DNA from: an uncultured Burkholderiales bacterium
Lineage (GTDB): Bacteria > Pseudomonadota > Gammaproteobacteria > Burkholderiales > Casimicrobiaceae
Reading direction: 5' to 3'
NCBI GenBank assembly: GCA_937944385.1
Contig: CALDYQ010000063.1
Location: 1-57,981 of the forward strand
DNA: 57,981 bases
The position numbers and the translations under genes were made by a program. The notes under the pieces were generated by a model. It worked only from the letters and a program-made list of their open reading frames with translations. It did no database searches and was not told where the DNA came from. Below are positions 8,758-18,398 of the stretch, in pieces (position 1 is the stretch's first letter; every line of letters begins with the position of its first letter).

Positions 8758-9789
8758 ATGTTCCACCGCATCCATCGCGCCATGGCGAGTGTCGCACTGG
8801 CCGCTGCGCTTCTTCCTCTTGCCGCGCTCGCGCAGGGCAAGACCGAACTGCTCGTCTACACCGCGCTCGAGGCGGATCAGATCAAGGCCTACCAGGAAGC
8901 CTTCGAAAAGGATCACCCGAATGTGAGTCTCAAGTTCGTGCGTGACTCCACGGGAATCGTGACCGCGAAGCTGCTCGCCGAGAAGGCCAATCCGCAGGCG
9001 GACGTGGTGTGGGGGCTCGCGGCGACCTCGCTCATGCTGCTCGACCGCGAGGGCATGCTGATGCCTTACGCACCGAAGAATCTCGCGGCGATCAAGCCAA
9101 CCATGCGGGACGCGCGTAACCCGCCGACTTGGGTGGGCATGGACGTCTGGTCCTCGGCCATCTGCTTCAACACGGTCGAGGCTGGCAAGAAGAACCTGCC
9201 GAAGCCCGCGACCTGGGAGGACCTCACGAAGCCGGTCTATCGCGGCGCGATCACGATGCCGCATCCCGCCTCCTCGGGCACGGGCTACCTGATGGTGAGC
9301 GCCTGGCTGCAGATGATGGGCGAGCAGAAGGGTTGGGCCTTCATGGATGCACTGCACCAGAACATGGGCGTTTACACGCACTCCGGCTCGAAGCCCTGCC
9401 GCCAAGCCGGGGCCGGTGAGTTCCCGATCGGGCTGTCGTTCGAGTACCGTGCGAACAAGACGAAGAAGGACGGTGCGCCGATCGACATCGTCCTGCCGGC
9501 CGAAGGGCTGGGTTGGGATATGGAAGCAACCGCCATCCTCAAGACCACGAAACGGCCTGAGGCGGCGAAGCTGCTGGCCGACTGGGCAACCTCGCGCAAG
9601 GCCAATGAACTCTACGCGAAGAACTTCGCGATCGTGGCCCTTCCCGGCGTGCAGGAAAAGCTCCAATTCATCGATGCTGACATCGAAAAAATGCTCGTGA
9701 AGAACGACTTCGGCTGGGCGGCAGCCAACCGCGATCGCATCCTCGCCGAGTGGAGCCGCCGCTACGAGGCGAAGGCCGAGAAGCGCTGA
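8758..9789 (+). CDS. phnS2: 2-aminoethylphosphonate-type ABC transporter, periplasmic binding protein
   Basis: 343-aa exported solute-binding protein with signal peptide MFHRIHRAMASVALAAALLP cut after ALAQ. Its fold resembles iron(III)-binding proteins (LLVYTALEADQIKAYQEAF), the group to which the putative 2-aminoethylphosphonate (AEP) binding proteins belong. Start chosen at 8758, behind a CGGAG ribosome site. It heads a run of five co-directional genes (binding protein, ATPase, fused permease, FAD oxidase, PhnX). The ligand (AEP or N-methyl-AEP) is inferred from the downstream enzymes. Confidence 0.85.
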   Translation: MFHRIHRAMASVALAAALLPLAALAQGKTELLVYTALEADQIKAYQEAFEKDHPNVSLKFVRDSTGIVTAKLLAEKANPQADVVWGLAATSLMLLDREGMLMPYAPKNLAAIKPTMRDARNPPTWVGMDVWSSAICFNTVEAGKKNLPKPATWEDLTKPVYRGAITMPHPASSGTGYLMVSAWLQMMGEQKGWAFMDALHQNMGVYTHSGSKPCRQAGAGEFPIGLSFEYRANKTKKDGAPIDIVLPAEGLGWDMEATAILKTTKRPEAAKLLADWATSRKANELYAKNFAIVALPGVQEKLQFIDADIEKMLVKNDFGWAAANRDRILAEWSRRYEAKAEKR

Positions 9790-9818
9790 ACGACCCCGGG
9801 CTTCGCGGTACTGGGGAC

Positions 9819-10949
9819 GTGTTGGAGAACTCTGGCGGGGCATTTCTCCGCGCTCAGGGCATCGAAAAGCGCTATGGCGGGCAAACCGTGCTCGCCGAAG
9901 TCGATCTTGCAGTGGCCGACGACGAGTTCGTCTGCCTGCTCGGCCCTTCGGGCTGCGGCAAGACGACGCTCCTGCGCATCCTCTGCGGCATCGAGCGTGC
10001 CGACCGAGGACGGGTACTGCTCGATGGTCAGGACATCACCCGCGCGAGCCCGGCCGAGCGGCGCTTCGGGATCGTCTTTCAGTCCTATGCGCTCTTTCCC
10101 AACCTGAGCGCGCTCGACAACGTTGCCTATGGCTTGCGGGGGCTTTTGCGTGAGCGACGCGAGGCGCGTGCGCGCGAGATGCTCGATCTGGTGGGGCTCG
10201 CCAGTCACGCGCTCAAGTACCCCGCTCAGCTCTCGGGCGGACAGCAGCAGCGCGTGGCACTCGCCCGCGCGCTCGCGCCCGAGCCGAGGTTGCTCCTCCT
10301 CGATGAGCCGCTCTCGGCGCTCGATGCGCAGGTGAGGCTCAACCTGCGCAGCGAGATCCGAATGCTCGCCAAGCGGCTGTCGATGCCGGTGGTGATGGTC
10401 ACGCATGACCAGGAAGAAGCGCTGTCGATGGCCGATCGCGTGGTGCTGATGAACCACGGCTCGATCGAGCAGGCGGGGACCCCAAGCACGCTCTACCTTT
10501 CGCCCGCGAGTGAGTTCGCGGCACGCTTCATCGGCCGCGTGCACTGCTTCGATGGAGAGCACGAAGGCGACGGCATCGTTCGCGTGGGGCAGGCGCGGCT
10601 TCGGCTGTCAGACGCGCCGGGGCGGATCGGTCCGATCCGCGTGGCGATCCGCCCATCGCATGTGCGGCTTCGGCATCACGACCCATCGGCAGAGCGGGCG
10701 TCGTGGCGTCAGAAAGAGGCGCTTCCGGGTGAACCGTTTCCGCTCAATCTGGTGCCGGCGTGGGTGACGGGGACCACGTTCTCGGGAGCGACGGTGGCGC
10801 TGCACCTGCGTGCACCGGCGCTCGGGGAGACGCAGGATGCATTCGATGCCGAGCTGGCCACCACACCCACCGGCGAACTGCCGTGGCGGGAGGGGGAGCG
10901 CCTGTGGGCCGAATTGCCGGCTGAGGCCCTGCGCGTGCTCAGATCATGA
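9819..10949 (+). CDS. phnT2: Phosphonate ABC transporter ATP-binding protein
   Basis: 376-aa ATPase from a GTG preceded by GGGGA. Walker A is GPSGCGKTT, the signature LSGGQQQR, Walker B LLLLDEPLSALD, and the His switch VMVTHDQEEAL. The C-terminus carries a TOBE-like domain (about residues 250-376), as in spermidine/iron-type importers and the putative AEP transporters. It overlaps the permease by 4 nt (ATGA). Confidence 0.88.
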   Translation: MLENSGGAFLRAQGIEKRYGGQTVLAEVDLAVADDEFVCLLGPSGCGKTTLLRILCGIERADRGRVLLDGQDITRASPAERRFGIVFQSYALFPNLSALDNVAYGLRGLLRERREARAREMLDLVGLASHALKYPAQLSGGQQQRVALARALAPEPRLLLLDEPLSALDAQVRLNLRSEIRMLAKRLSMPVVMVTHDQEEALSMADRVVLMNHGSIEQAGTPSTLYLSPASEFAARFIGRVHCFDGEHEGDGIVRVGQARLRLSDAPGRIGPIRVAIRPSHVRLRHHDPSAERASWRQKEALPGEPFPLNLVPAWVTGTTFSGATVALHLRAPALGETQDAFDAELATTPTGELPWREGERLWAELPAEALRVLRS

Positions 10950-12634
10950 CGGCGGTCAGCACGACCGGCCACGGCATGTCGGCGCGCCTCGATGCTCCTG
11001 CCCAGGGTGCTTTGGGTGTGTCGCTCCTTGCCGCTGGAGCACTTTTCATCGCGGCTCCGGTACTTGCGCTCCTCGCTCGCGCGCTCTTCGACGGTTCGGG
11101 TGAGTTCGTCGGGTTCGGCAACTTCTCGGCCTACTTCGCCGCGCCGGCGCTCACCGACTCCGCCGTGCGCAGCCTGCGCCTGTCGGCCATCGCCGCGGCG
11201 ATCACCGTCGCGCTGGCCTACGGCTATGCCTACGGGCTCACGCTCACGCAGATGCGGCACAAGACGTTCTTTCGCGCGGCGGCGCTCCTGCCGCTGCTCG
11301 CGCCGTCGCTCCTGATGGCGATCAGCCTCGTCTACCTGTTCGGCCATCAAGGGCTGCTCAAGGATTGGCTTGGCCGACCGATCTATGGCGAACTGGGTAT
11401 CGTCGTGGGCTCGGTGCTCTGGACCTTTCCGCACGCGCTCCTGATCCTGATCGCCAGCCTCTCGGCGATCGACGCCCGGCTCGTCGAGGCCGCGCGCACG
11501 ATGGGCGCATCCCCGTGGGACGTCTTTCGCACCGTCATGCTGCCCGCATCGCGCTATGGGGTCGCGATGGCCTTCGCCGTGGTCTTCGTGCTCGTGATCA
11601 CGGACTTCGGCGTGCCCAAGGTGATCGGCGGGCAGGCCAACGTGCTGGCCACCGACCTCTACAAGCAGGTCGTTGGCCTGCAGAACTTCGCCATGGGGGC
11701 AGTGGTGGGCGCGGTGCTGCTCGCGCCAGCGATCGGCGCCTTTTTCATCGAACGGCATCTGCGCCGACGCCAGGCGAGTGCCTTCGGTGCGCGCGCGGTG
11801 CCCTACATGCCTGAGCCCTGGGCGCTGCGTGATCGTCTCTTCTGGGGCTACTGCGCCCTCGTGAGCGCGCTGCTCGTGGGCGTGCTCGCGATGGCCGTCT
11901 ATGCCTCGTTCGTGCGGCTCTGGCCCTACGACCTGTCGCTCAGCCTGCGCAACTACGACTTCGACCAGATGGACGGCGGGGGCTGGATCACCTTCTGGAA
12001 CTCGCTTCGCCTGTCCTTCGGCACCGCGCTCGCGGGGACGGTCTTGGCCTTCCTGACCGCTTGGTTCGTGGTCAAGCCGCGGCGCTTCGGTGCGCTTCGC
12101 GATGCCGTCAATCTGCTCGCCACCGTACCGCTCGCGGTGCCAGGGCTTGCGCTCGGGCTCGGCTACATCATGTTCTTCAACGCGCCGTCCAATCCGCTCT
12201 CCGGACTTTACGCGACGATGACGATCCTCGTCGTCTGCACCGTGGTGCACTTCTTTTCCGTGGCGCATCTCACGCTCGTCACGGCGCTCAGCCAGCTCGA
12301 CCGTGAGTTCGAGTTCGTCGCCGAGTCGCTGGGCGTGCCGTTCTGGCAGACGCTCGCGCGGGTGCATCTGCCGGTCGTTTTGCCGGCGCTCCTCGAGGTG
12401 GCGGGCTACTTTTTCGTCAATGCGATGACCACGGTCTCGGCGGTGGTCTTCCTCTATGCGCCGCACACCCAGCTCGCTTCGGTCGCGGTGCTCAACATGG
12501 ACGATGCCGGCGACATCGCACCTGCGGCAGCGATGGCCGTGCTGATCTTCGTGACGGCCGCGTTGGTGCGGCTCGGCTTCATGGCGGTCGAGCGTTGGGC
12601 GCTCACCCGGACGAATCGCTGGCGTCTGCGCTGA
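10946..12634 (+). CDS. phnU2: Phosphonate ABC transporter, fused double permease
   Basis: 562-aa inner-membrane protein made of two permease halves, each with several membrane helices and its own EAA-like loop: EAARTMGASPWDVFRTVMLP at about residues 182-201 and EFVAESLGVPFWQTLARVHL in the second half. Fused FbpB-type permeases are the norm for the putative AEP importer and for iron(III) importers. The operon partners argue for phosphonate. Confidence 0.88.
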   Translation: MTAVSTTGHGMSARLDAPAQGALGVSLLAAGALFIAAPVLALLARALFDGSGEFVGFGNFSAYFAAPALTDSAVRSLRLSAIAAAITVALAYGYAYGLTLTQMRHKTFFRAAALLPLLAPSLLMAISLVYLFGHQGLLKDWLGRPIYGELGIVVGSVLWTFPHALLILIASLSAIDARLVEAARTMGASPWDVFRTVMLPASRYGVAMAFAVVFVLVITDFGVPKVIGGQANVLATDLYKQVVGLQNFAMGAVVGAVLLAPAIGAFFIERHLRRRQASAFGARAVPYMPEPWALRDRLFWGYCALVSALLVGVLAMAVYASFVRLWPYDLSLSLRNYDFDQMDGGGWITFWNSLRLSFGTALAGTVLAFLTAWFVVKPRRFGALRDAVNLLATVPLAVPGLALGLGYIMFFNAPSNPLSGLYATMTILVVCTVVHFFSVAHLTLVTALSQLDREFEFVAESLGVPFWQTLARVHLPVVLPALLEVAGYFFVNAMTTVSAVVFLYAPHTQLASVAVLNMDDAGDIAPAAAMAVLIFVTAALVRLGFMAVERWALTRTNRWRLR

Positions 12635-12656
12635 GCTCGGACGGAGGAGCGGTTGA

Positions 12657-13775
12657 ATGAATGCGAAGTTTGATGTCGTGATCACCGGCGCCGGAATCGT
12701 CGGGCTCGCTCATGCCTGGGCCGCGGCCGAGCGCGGCCTCTCGGTGGCGGTGGTCGAGCGTGATGCGCGCGCGGTCGGGGCCTCGATCCGCAATTTCGGC
12801 TTCGTCACCGTCACCGGGCAGCGCGCCGGGGAGACCTGGCATCGCGCGCGGCGGAGCCGCGATATCTGGGCCCAGGTGGCGCCCCTTGCCCAGATCCCGA
12901 TCGCGCATCGCGGACTGTGGGTGCTCGCGCGCCATGAACTTGCGGTGCCGGTGCTCGAAGCCTTCGCCGCGACCGAGATGGGTGCTGAATGTGAGGTCGT
13001 TTCACCGGGCGAGGCCGCCGAGCGGGCGCCCTGGCTCAATGTACGCGGCGCCCAGGCTGCACTCTGGAGTCCGCACGAGCTTCGCGTGGAATCGCGCGAG
13101 GCGATTCCTCGGCTCGCCGCCTGGCTCGCCGAAGCACGCGGCGTGCACTTCTTCTGGTCGGAATCCGTGCTCGAAGCGGGTCCACGCGGTGTTCGCACGG
13201 CGCGACGGCGCATCGAGGCCGGTCGCGTGGTGCTCTGTCCGGGCAGCGACCTCACCGGTGTGGCGGGGCCGTATCTCGCGGATCGGCCGCTCGCACTCAC
13301 CCGGCTTCAGATGCTGCGTGTGCGGCCGCTGCCCGCCCTCCGGCTCGGCAGCGCCGTGATGAGTGACCTCTCGCTCATCCGCTACGCCGGGTATGCCGCG
13401 CTGCCCGAAGCGGCGGCGCTGCGTGCGCATCTCGAAGCCGAGGAGCCCGAAAGTTTGGCCGCGGGCATCCATCTGATCGCGGTGCAGTCGGCAGATGGCA
13501 CGCTCGTGGTCGGAGATTCGCATCATGACGACGCGGCACCCTGGCCCTTCGCGAGCGAGACCGTCGACCGCTGGATCCTCCGCCATCTGCGTGAGGCGGT
13601 TGCGGTCGAGGATGTGGAAGTGATCGAGCGCTGGACCGGGGTCTATCCGATCGGCGGCGGGCGCGACGCCGTGCGCGTCACACCTGAGCGCGGGCTCGAT
13701 GTGGTTGTCGTGACGAGCGGCACCGGCGCGAGCACGGCCTTTGCCCTGGCCGAGGAGACCTTTGCCGATGGATGA
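12657..13775 (+). CDS. pbfD: FAD-dependent oxidoreductase of phosphonate operons (PbfD type)
   Basis: 372-aa DAO-family flavoprotein starting MNAKFDVVITGAGIVGLAHAW, with the dinucleotide motif GAGIVG at residues 11-16 and C-terminal YPIGGGRDAVRV and VVTSGTGAS. It fits the FAD-dependent family found next to phnX; characterised PbfD members oxidise N-methyl-AEP, or AEP less well, to phosphonoacetaldehyde. The ribosome site is strong (GGAGGAG). It overlaps phnX by 8 nt. Its product would be the substrate of PhnX, so the two form a short pathway without a transaminase. Family is fairly sure; substrate is inferred. Confidence 0.8.
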   Translation: MNAKFDVVITGAGIVGLAHAWAAAERGLSVAVVERDARAVGASIRNFGFVTVTGQRAGETWHRARRSRDIWAQVAPLAQIPIAHRGLWVLARHELAVPVLEAFAATEMGAECEVVSPGEAAERAPWLNVRGAQAALWSPHELRVESREAIPRLAAWLAEARGVHFFWSESVLEAGPRGVRTARRRIEAGRVVLCPGSDLTGVAGPYLADRPLALTRLQMLRVRPLPALRLGSAVMSDLSLIRYAGYAALPEAAALRAHLEAEEPESLAAGIHLIAVQSADGTLVVGDSHHDDAAPWPFASETVDRWILRHLREAVAVEDVEVIERWTGVYPIGGGRDAVRVTPERGLDVVVVTSGTGASTAFALAEETFADG

Positions 13776-14613
13776 ATTGCCCGCGTTCAAGCACTTGCGC
13801 GCGGTCGTCTTCGACTGGGCCGGCACGGTCATCGATTTCGGCTCGCATGCGCCGATGGCGGCCTTCGTCGAGCTCTTTGCCGAGGAGGGTGTCGCGATCA
13901 CGATCGAGGAGGCGCGCGCACCGATGGGCTTGCCCAAGTGGGAGCACATCCATGCGCTCGTGACCGCGCCGAGGGTCGCCGCGGCCTGGACCCAGGCCAA
14001 GGGCGCGGCCCCGACCAGGGCTGATGTCGATCGCCTTTACGCGCGCTTCACGCCGATGAGTGCGCGGGCGGCATGTGCCCACGCCGGGTTGATCCCCGGC
14101 GTGGCGGCGCTCGTGGCCGACCTGCGCGAGGCGGGTCTCAGGATGGGTTCGACCACGGGCTACAACCGCGCGATCATGGCCGAGGTTGCACCGATCGCGG
14201 CTGCGCAGGGTTTCGCACCGGACAGTCTCGTCTGCGCTGACGATGTGCCCGTCTCGCGACCCACACCGCTTGCGATGTATCGAACCTTTCTCGATCTGTC
14301 CGTCTGGCCCGCATACGCTGTGGTCAAGGTCGATGACACCGTGCCGGGTCTCCTCGAGGGCGCACTTGCTGGCGCGTGGACCGTGGGTGTACTCGCTTCG
14401 GGCAACGAGGCAGGGTTGAGGTTTTCCGAGTGGCAGGCGATGAACGAAATGGAGCGTGCCGCCGTTCGACGGCGGGTCGCAGCGCGACTCGATGCGGCGC
14501 GTCCGGATGACCTGATCGATACCGTGGCTGACCTGCGTGGCGTGCTCGCTGCAATCGAGGCGCGGCTCGAGCGTGGCGAGCGGCCGACGGCTGCGGCAGC
14601 CATCGATGATTGA
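13768..14613 (+). CDS. phnX: Phosphonoacetaldehyde hydrolase
   Basis: 281-aa HAD-family enzyme that splits phosphonoacetaldehyde to acetaldehyde and phosphate. The nucleophile Asp is in FDWAGT (D16), the Schiff-base Lys in MGLPKWEH (K57), followed by STTGYNR and KVDDTVPG. Start chosen at the ATG overlapping the FAD oxidase stop rather than one nine codons upstream. Last gene of the phosphonate operon; the next gene is convergent. Confidence 0.93.
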   Translation: MDELPAFKHLRAVVFDWAGTVIDFGSHAPMAAFVELFAEEGVAITIEEARAPMGLPKWEHIHALVTAPRVAAAWTQAKGAAPTRADVDRLYARFTPMSARAACAHAGLIPGVAALVADLREAGLRMGSTTGYNRAIMAEVAPIAAAQGFAPDSLVCADDVPVSRPTPLAMYRTFLDLSVWPAYAVVKVDDTVPGLLEGALAGAWTVGVLASGNEAGLRFSEWQAMNEMERAAVRRRVAARLDAARPDDLIDTVADLRGVLAAIEARLERGERPTAAAAIDD

Positions 14614-14635
14614 CGACCTCCTCGGTCTGCCGCGC

Positions 14636-15451
14636 TCATTGCGTTGAACGAACCGGCATGATGACCGGGCGGACCGCTCCGGCGGCGAGCTGACTGTCGA
14701 GCCGCACCCCGTAGACCCGCTCCACGGTGTCGGCGCTCAGGGCTGCGGCGGCGGGTCCATCGGCCATGATGCGGCCTTGGGCGAGGAGGACGGCGCGTTC
14801 GAACCAGCCGAGCGCCGCGTTGAGATCATGCAGCACGGCCGCGACGGCAATGCCGCGCGCGGCGAGCGCTGTGGCGTGATCGAGCACGCTCACCTGCTGC
14901 GCGAGATCGAGCGCGCTCGTCGGCTCGTCGAGCAGGAGCAGCCCGCCGTCGTGGGTTGCCCAAAGCTGCGCGAGCACGCGGGCGAACTGCACGCGCTGTC
15001 GTTCACCGCCCGAGAGCATGAGGTAGCGCCGCGCAGCGAAGCCGTCGAGCCCGAGCAAGACGAGCACCTCGTCGACCACCCTGCGATCGGCGGCTGCGCC
15101 CGCACCGCGCCAGGGCAGACGGCCCAGGGCAACGACTTCGGCCACGGTGAAATCGAAGTCGAGCCGCGGCTGCTGGGTGAGCACCGCAAGGCGTCGAGCC
15201 AGCGCCTCGCGCCGGGCGCGTGTGCTGCGCCAGAGGCTGAGTGGTTCGCCGAAGAGACGCACCGCACCCGAGGCGATTGGCCACTCGCCAGTGAGTGCGC
15301 GCAAGAGCGTGGACTTGCCCGCGCCATTCGGCCCGACGATGGCCACCGTCTCGCACGGGCTGAGGCGGAGCGATAGCCGGTCGAGCAGGCGCCGCCCGGC
15401 CCGGTCGAGCACGAGCTCATCGGCTGTGAGTAGCGGCTCATCGGCCCTCAT
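14636..15451 (-). CDS. hmuV: Haem ABC importer ATP-binding protein HmuV
   Basis: 271-aa ATPase for haem import across the inner membrane. Walker A is GPNGAGKST, the signature LSGGERQR, Walker B LLLLDEPTSALD, and the switch VLHDLNAAL. The FecE/HmuV length and the order receptor-hmuS-hmuT-hmuU-hmuV support haem. It overlaps hmuU by 4 nt and ends the operon. Confidence 0.92.
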   Translation of the reverse strand: MRADEPLLTADELVLDRAGRRLLDRLSLRLSPCETVAIVGPNGAGKSTLLRALTGEWPIASGAVRLFGEPLSLWRSTRARREALARRLAVLTQQPRLDFDFTVAEVVALGRLPWRGAGAAADRRVVDEVLVLLGLDGFAARRYLMLSGGERQRVQFARVLAQLWATHDGGLLLLDEPTSALDLAQQVSVLDHATALAARGIAVAAVLHDLNAALGWFERAVLLAQGRIMADGPAAAALSADTVERVYGVRLDSQLAAGAVRPVIMPVRSTQ

Positions 15452-16479
15452 CGTTCGCCTTGACCGCGCCGGAGAAGATAGAGGAAGAACGGCGCACCGA
15501 CGAGCGCGGTGAGCACCCCAAGCGGCAGCTCGGCCGGCCGCGCAAGCGTGCGCGCGGCGAGGTCGGCGAGCGTGAGCAGCGTCGCGCCGAGCATCGCGGC
15601 GAGCGGCAGGAGCACGCGGTGATCCGGCCCGACCACGAGCCGTGCCAGATGGGGTGCGATCAGGCCGATGAAGCCGATCACGCCAGTGACGGCGACGATG
15701 GCGCCCGTGGCGAGCGCCGACAGTCCGATCACCACGCGCTTGACCGTCTCTACCGGTACGCCCAGGTGCAGCGCTTCACTCTCGCCGAGCAGGAGGGCGT
15801 TCAGCCAGCCCGCAAGAAAGGGGGCGGATAGCACCGCGGCGAGTGCAAGCGGACTCGCCCCAGCAAGCGCCGACCAGGTGGCGGCACCGAGCGAGCCCAG
15901 GTTCCAAAAGGTCAGGCTCCGCAGTTGCTCGTCGGTCGCGATGAAGATGAGCAGCCCGATCGCCGCCCCGGCAAGCGCGTTGATCGCAATCCCGGTGAGC
16001 AGCATCGTGGTCGCATCGAGTACACCGTCGCGGCGGGCAAGCGTAAAGACGATGAGCGTGGTCGCGAGGGCACCTGCAAATGCGGCTACCGGCAGCGTCC
16101 AGACATCGAGCAGCCGGGTGAGCCCGACAAAGACGGTGCTTCCGAGCACGATCGTGGCCACCGCCCCGAGCGCGGCGCCTGCGGAGACACCGATGATCGC
16201 AGGCTCGGCGAGCGGGTTACGAAAGAGCGCCTGCATGAGCACGCCAGCGACCGCGAGTCCGGCCCCGGCGATGAGCGCGAGCAGTACGCGCGGCAGCCGC
16301 ACATTGAGGATGATCGTCTGGGTCATCGCTTCGCTGGCATCGAGTCGGCCCGTAAGCGCAGCGAGGACTTTCATCGGCGGGATGGCGACGGCGCCGAGCG
16401 CAAGCGCAGCGAGCGCCGTCGAACAGAGGGCGACAGCGGCGGCGACCAACACAGCGCCGGCAGGCAGGGCAAGTCGCAT
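15448..16479 (-). CDS. hmuU: Haem ABC importer permease HmuU (FecCD family)
   Basis: 343-aa permease with about ten membrane helices. Family motifs are RLPRVLLALIAGAGLAVAG, RNPLAEPAIIGVSAGAALG, GVIGFIGLIAPHLARLVVG and ELPLGVLTALVGAPFF, the last two typical of FecCD permeases. It lies 12 nt after hmuT and overlaps hmuV. Confidence 0.93.
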   Translation of the reverse strand: MRLALPAGAVLVAAAVALCSTALAALALGAVAIPPMKVLAALTGRLDASEAMTQTIILNVRLPRVLLALIAGAGLAVAGVLMQALFRNPLAEPAIIGVSAGAALGAVATIVLGSTVFVGLTRLLDVWTLPVAAFAGALATTLIVFTLARRDGVLDATTMLLTGIAINALAGAAIGLLIFIATDEQLRSLTFWNLGSLGAATWSALAGASPLALAAVLSAPFLAGWLNALLLGESEALHLGVPVETVKRVVIGLSALATGAIVAVTGVIGFIGLIAPHLARLVVGPDHRVLLPLAAMLGATLLTLADLAARTLARPAELPLGVLTALVGAPFFLYLLRRGQGER

Positions 16480-16491
16480 TCGCAGTGAAGG

Positions 16492-17385
16492 TCACTTGCG
16501 CACGGCGGCGCGGTGGACCGAGTCGAGTTCACGGAGCAGCAAGCGTAGGCCTTCCGGCGTGTGAATGCCGAGCCCGCCGAGATAGCGGTCGGCGATGTGG
16601 ATCACCCGGCCGGCGCGGCCCGCGGGTGTCGCGAGCGCGCCGGGCGCCTTGAGCACGATCGGCACGCCGTCGGCAGTGGGCGAGAGGCCATCGTGGTTGG
16701 TGAGGATCACCTCGGGCGCGGCCTCGATCATCGCCTCTTGGCTCATCGGTTTGAAGCCCTCGATCGCGCCAGCGACATTTCTGGCCCCGGCGAGCTCCAA
16801 GAGCGTACCTGCGCTCGTGCCGCGACCGGCAACGATGAGCGGGCGCTTTCCGCCGGCGAGGATGAACACGGCGCGCGGATGCTGCTTGCGCTGGGCCACC
16901 TCACGGGCGAGATCCGCCATCTCGCGGCGTAGTCGCGCAACGAGCGCTTCGCCGGACTCGGTCTTGCCCAGTAGCCGCGCAACGTGCCGGATGCGTCGCT
17001 CGACGCCGGCAAGGCTTTGCTCACCGTCGAGTGGTTCGAGCCTCACCCCGGCAGCGCGCAGCTGCTCGAGCACCGAGGGGGCGACGCGATCATCGGTGAC
17101 GAGCAGATGCGTCGGAGCGAGCGCGAGCATCGGCTCGGCCGAGGTTTGCCGAAAGCCGGGCAGACTGGGCACACGGGCAAGCTCAGGCAAGTGATCGGCA
17201 CCTCCGCCGACGGCGACGATGCGCTCGGCGCCACCGAGCGCAACGACGATCTCGGCCACATGGGCGTTGATCACGATCCACCGCTCGCTCACGCCGGCTG
17301 CGGCCCCCGCGATCGCGCTCCATAGTCCCACGAGCATCGCGAGCAGCGCACGGCGCATGACGGCGGGTGCCGTCGTGCGGTTCAT
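16492..17385 (-). CDS. hmuT: Periplasmic haem-binding protein HmuT
   Basis: 297-aa exported binding protein with a signal peptide (RRALLAMLVGLWSAIAGAAAG) and a two-lobed BtuF-type fold: RWIVINAHVAEIVVALGGAERIVAVG, then SLPGFRQTSAEPMLALAPTHLL. A conserved Tyr near the C-terminus (ADRYLGGLG) fits haem ligation in this family. The ATG at 17385 overlaps the hmuS stop (ATGA), so I chose it over a start 44 codons upstream. Confidence 0.9.
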   Translation of the reverse strand: MNRTTAPAVMRRALLAMLVGLWSAIAGAAAGVSERWIVINAHVAEIVVALGGAERIVAVGGGADHLPELARVPSLPGFRQTSAEPMLALAPTHLLVTDDRVAPSVLEQLRAAGVRLEPLDGEQSLAGVERRIRHVARLLGKTESGEALVARLRREMADLAREVAQRKQHPRAVFILAGGKRPLIVAGRGTSAGTLLELAGARNVAGAIEGFKPMSQEAMIEAAPEVILTNHDGLSPTADGVPIVLKAPGALATPAGRAGRVIHIADRYLGGLGIHTPEGLRLLLRELDSVHRAAVRK

Positions 17386-18398
17386 GCCGCGACTCCTCCG
17401 ATCTGGGTGAGCACCATCGCTGGGTCGAGTACGGCCCGGCGCCAGCGATCGAACTCGGCTGTCAGCTCGGTCGTGGCTGGGCCAATACACAAGCGATCCC
17501 CTGTGGCAGCGACCCAATTGAGCGCGATGCCCGAGCTTTCGGAGGTCTGATACAGCCGATGGGCCACGCTCGGGCGCAGATGGAGCTTGAGCGCCGGACC
17601 GGTCGCATGAACGACTGGCGGTGTTTCGTGCGACTGGGTCGCGCGCGCAGTGGTGCGCAGGTGACTCGTGTTCGAACGCAACTCGAGTGTGGCGGTCGGC
17701 GCCTCAGGCAGGGCCAGCAGCGCCTGCCTGAGGATGCGCCCGGCGCGCTCGGTGCTGTCGGGTGCGCTTGGAGGTGCACCGAGCGGCGGCACTCCGGGCG
17801 GTTGCTCGCTGCGGGTGGGCTGCCAGAGGCGGCTTGCACCGTGAATGATGAAGCGCTCCAAATGGCCAGCGGCGACGTCCCGGCCATCTTTCGACATCAG
17901 ATACACCCGCAGCAGGGCATCGCCGTTGGCGTCGAACGCGTTGATGCTCACGCCGTGGCCGTGGAACGGGTCTTCCTCATCGACCAGAAATGCGGTCGCC
18001 ACGGCGGGGTAGGACACCGAGATCCGGTGTTCATCGTTAGCGATCGTGACCTGGGCGGCTTCCGTCTCGACCTGCGCGAAGCGACCCAGCGCAAGCGCGA
18101 CACCAAAGGACGAGCGCACTGCCAGCAGGAGTTTCGACCACGCGCCCACGGGTGCGAGCAGCGCCGGGAGATCGGGAACGAGCGCCTCGGCGCCAAAGCC
18201 GATGCGTGCAGCCATGAGCGTGGCCTCGGTCACGCCGAGACGTTGGGCGATCTCGGGCCCATGCAGGTGGGCACCCCGCGCGAGCAGAGCGGAGCGCGCG
18301 ATCAACAAGGCGTCCGGACTTCGCTGCGTGTGGTTGAGGTCGCAGGCGGCAGACTCGGTCCGCTCGATGGGCGCAGGGCGAAAGCGTGTGGTGCTCAT
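17382..18398 (-). CDS. hmuS: Haem-degrading/haem-trafficking protein HmuS (HemS/ChuS family)
   Basis: 338-aa cytoplasmic protein, the usual length of the duplicated HemS family. The N-terminal half has LGVTEATLMAARIGFGAEAL and the inter-domain segment SVSYPAVATAFLVDEEDPFH. Members bind haem on entry and hand it on or degrade it. The second half contains an insert rich in Pro (about residues 205-230). It overlaps the receptor gene and hmuT by 4 nt each. Confidence 0.88.
   Translation of the reverse strand: MSTTRFRPAPIERTESAACDLNHTQRSPDALLIARSALLARGAHLHGPEIAQRLGVTEATLMAARIGFGAEALVPDLPALLAPVGAWSKLLLAVRSSFGVALALGRFAQVETEAAQVTIANDEHRISVSYPAVATAFLVDEEDPFHGHGVSINAFDANGDALLRVYLMSKDGRDVAAGHLERFIIHGASRLWQPTRSEQPPGVPPLGAPPSAPDSTERAGRILRQALLALPEAPTATLELRSNTSHLRTTARATQSHETPPVVHATGPALKLHLRPSVAHRLYQTSESSGIALNWVAATGDRLCIGPATTELTAEFDRWRRAVLDPAMVLTQIGGVAA

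Noticed and set aside
10709-12685. Open frame of 658 codons on the minus strand opposite the phosphonate permease
   Set aside because: Antisense shadow: strongly biased to Arg, Glu, His and Gln with no hydrophobic core, while the plus-strand permease has proper membrane helices.
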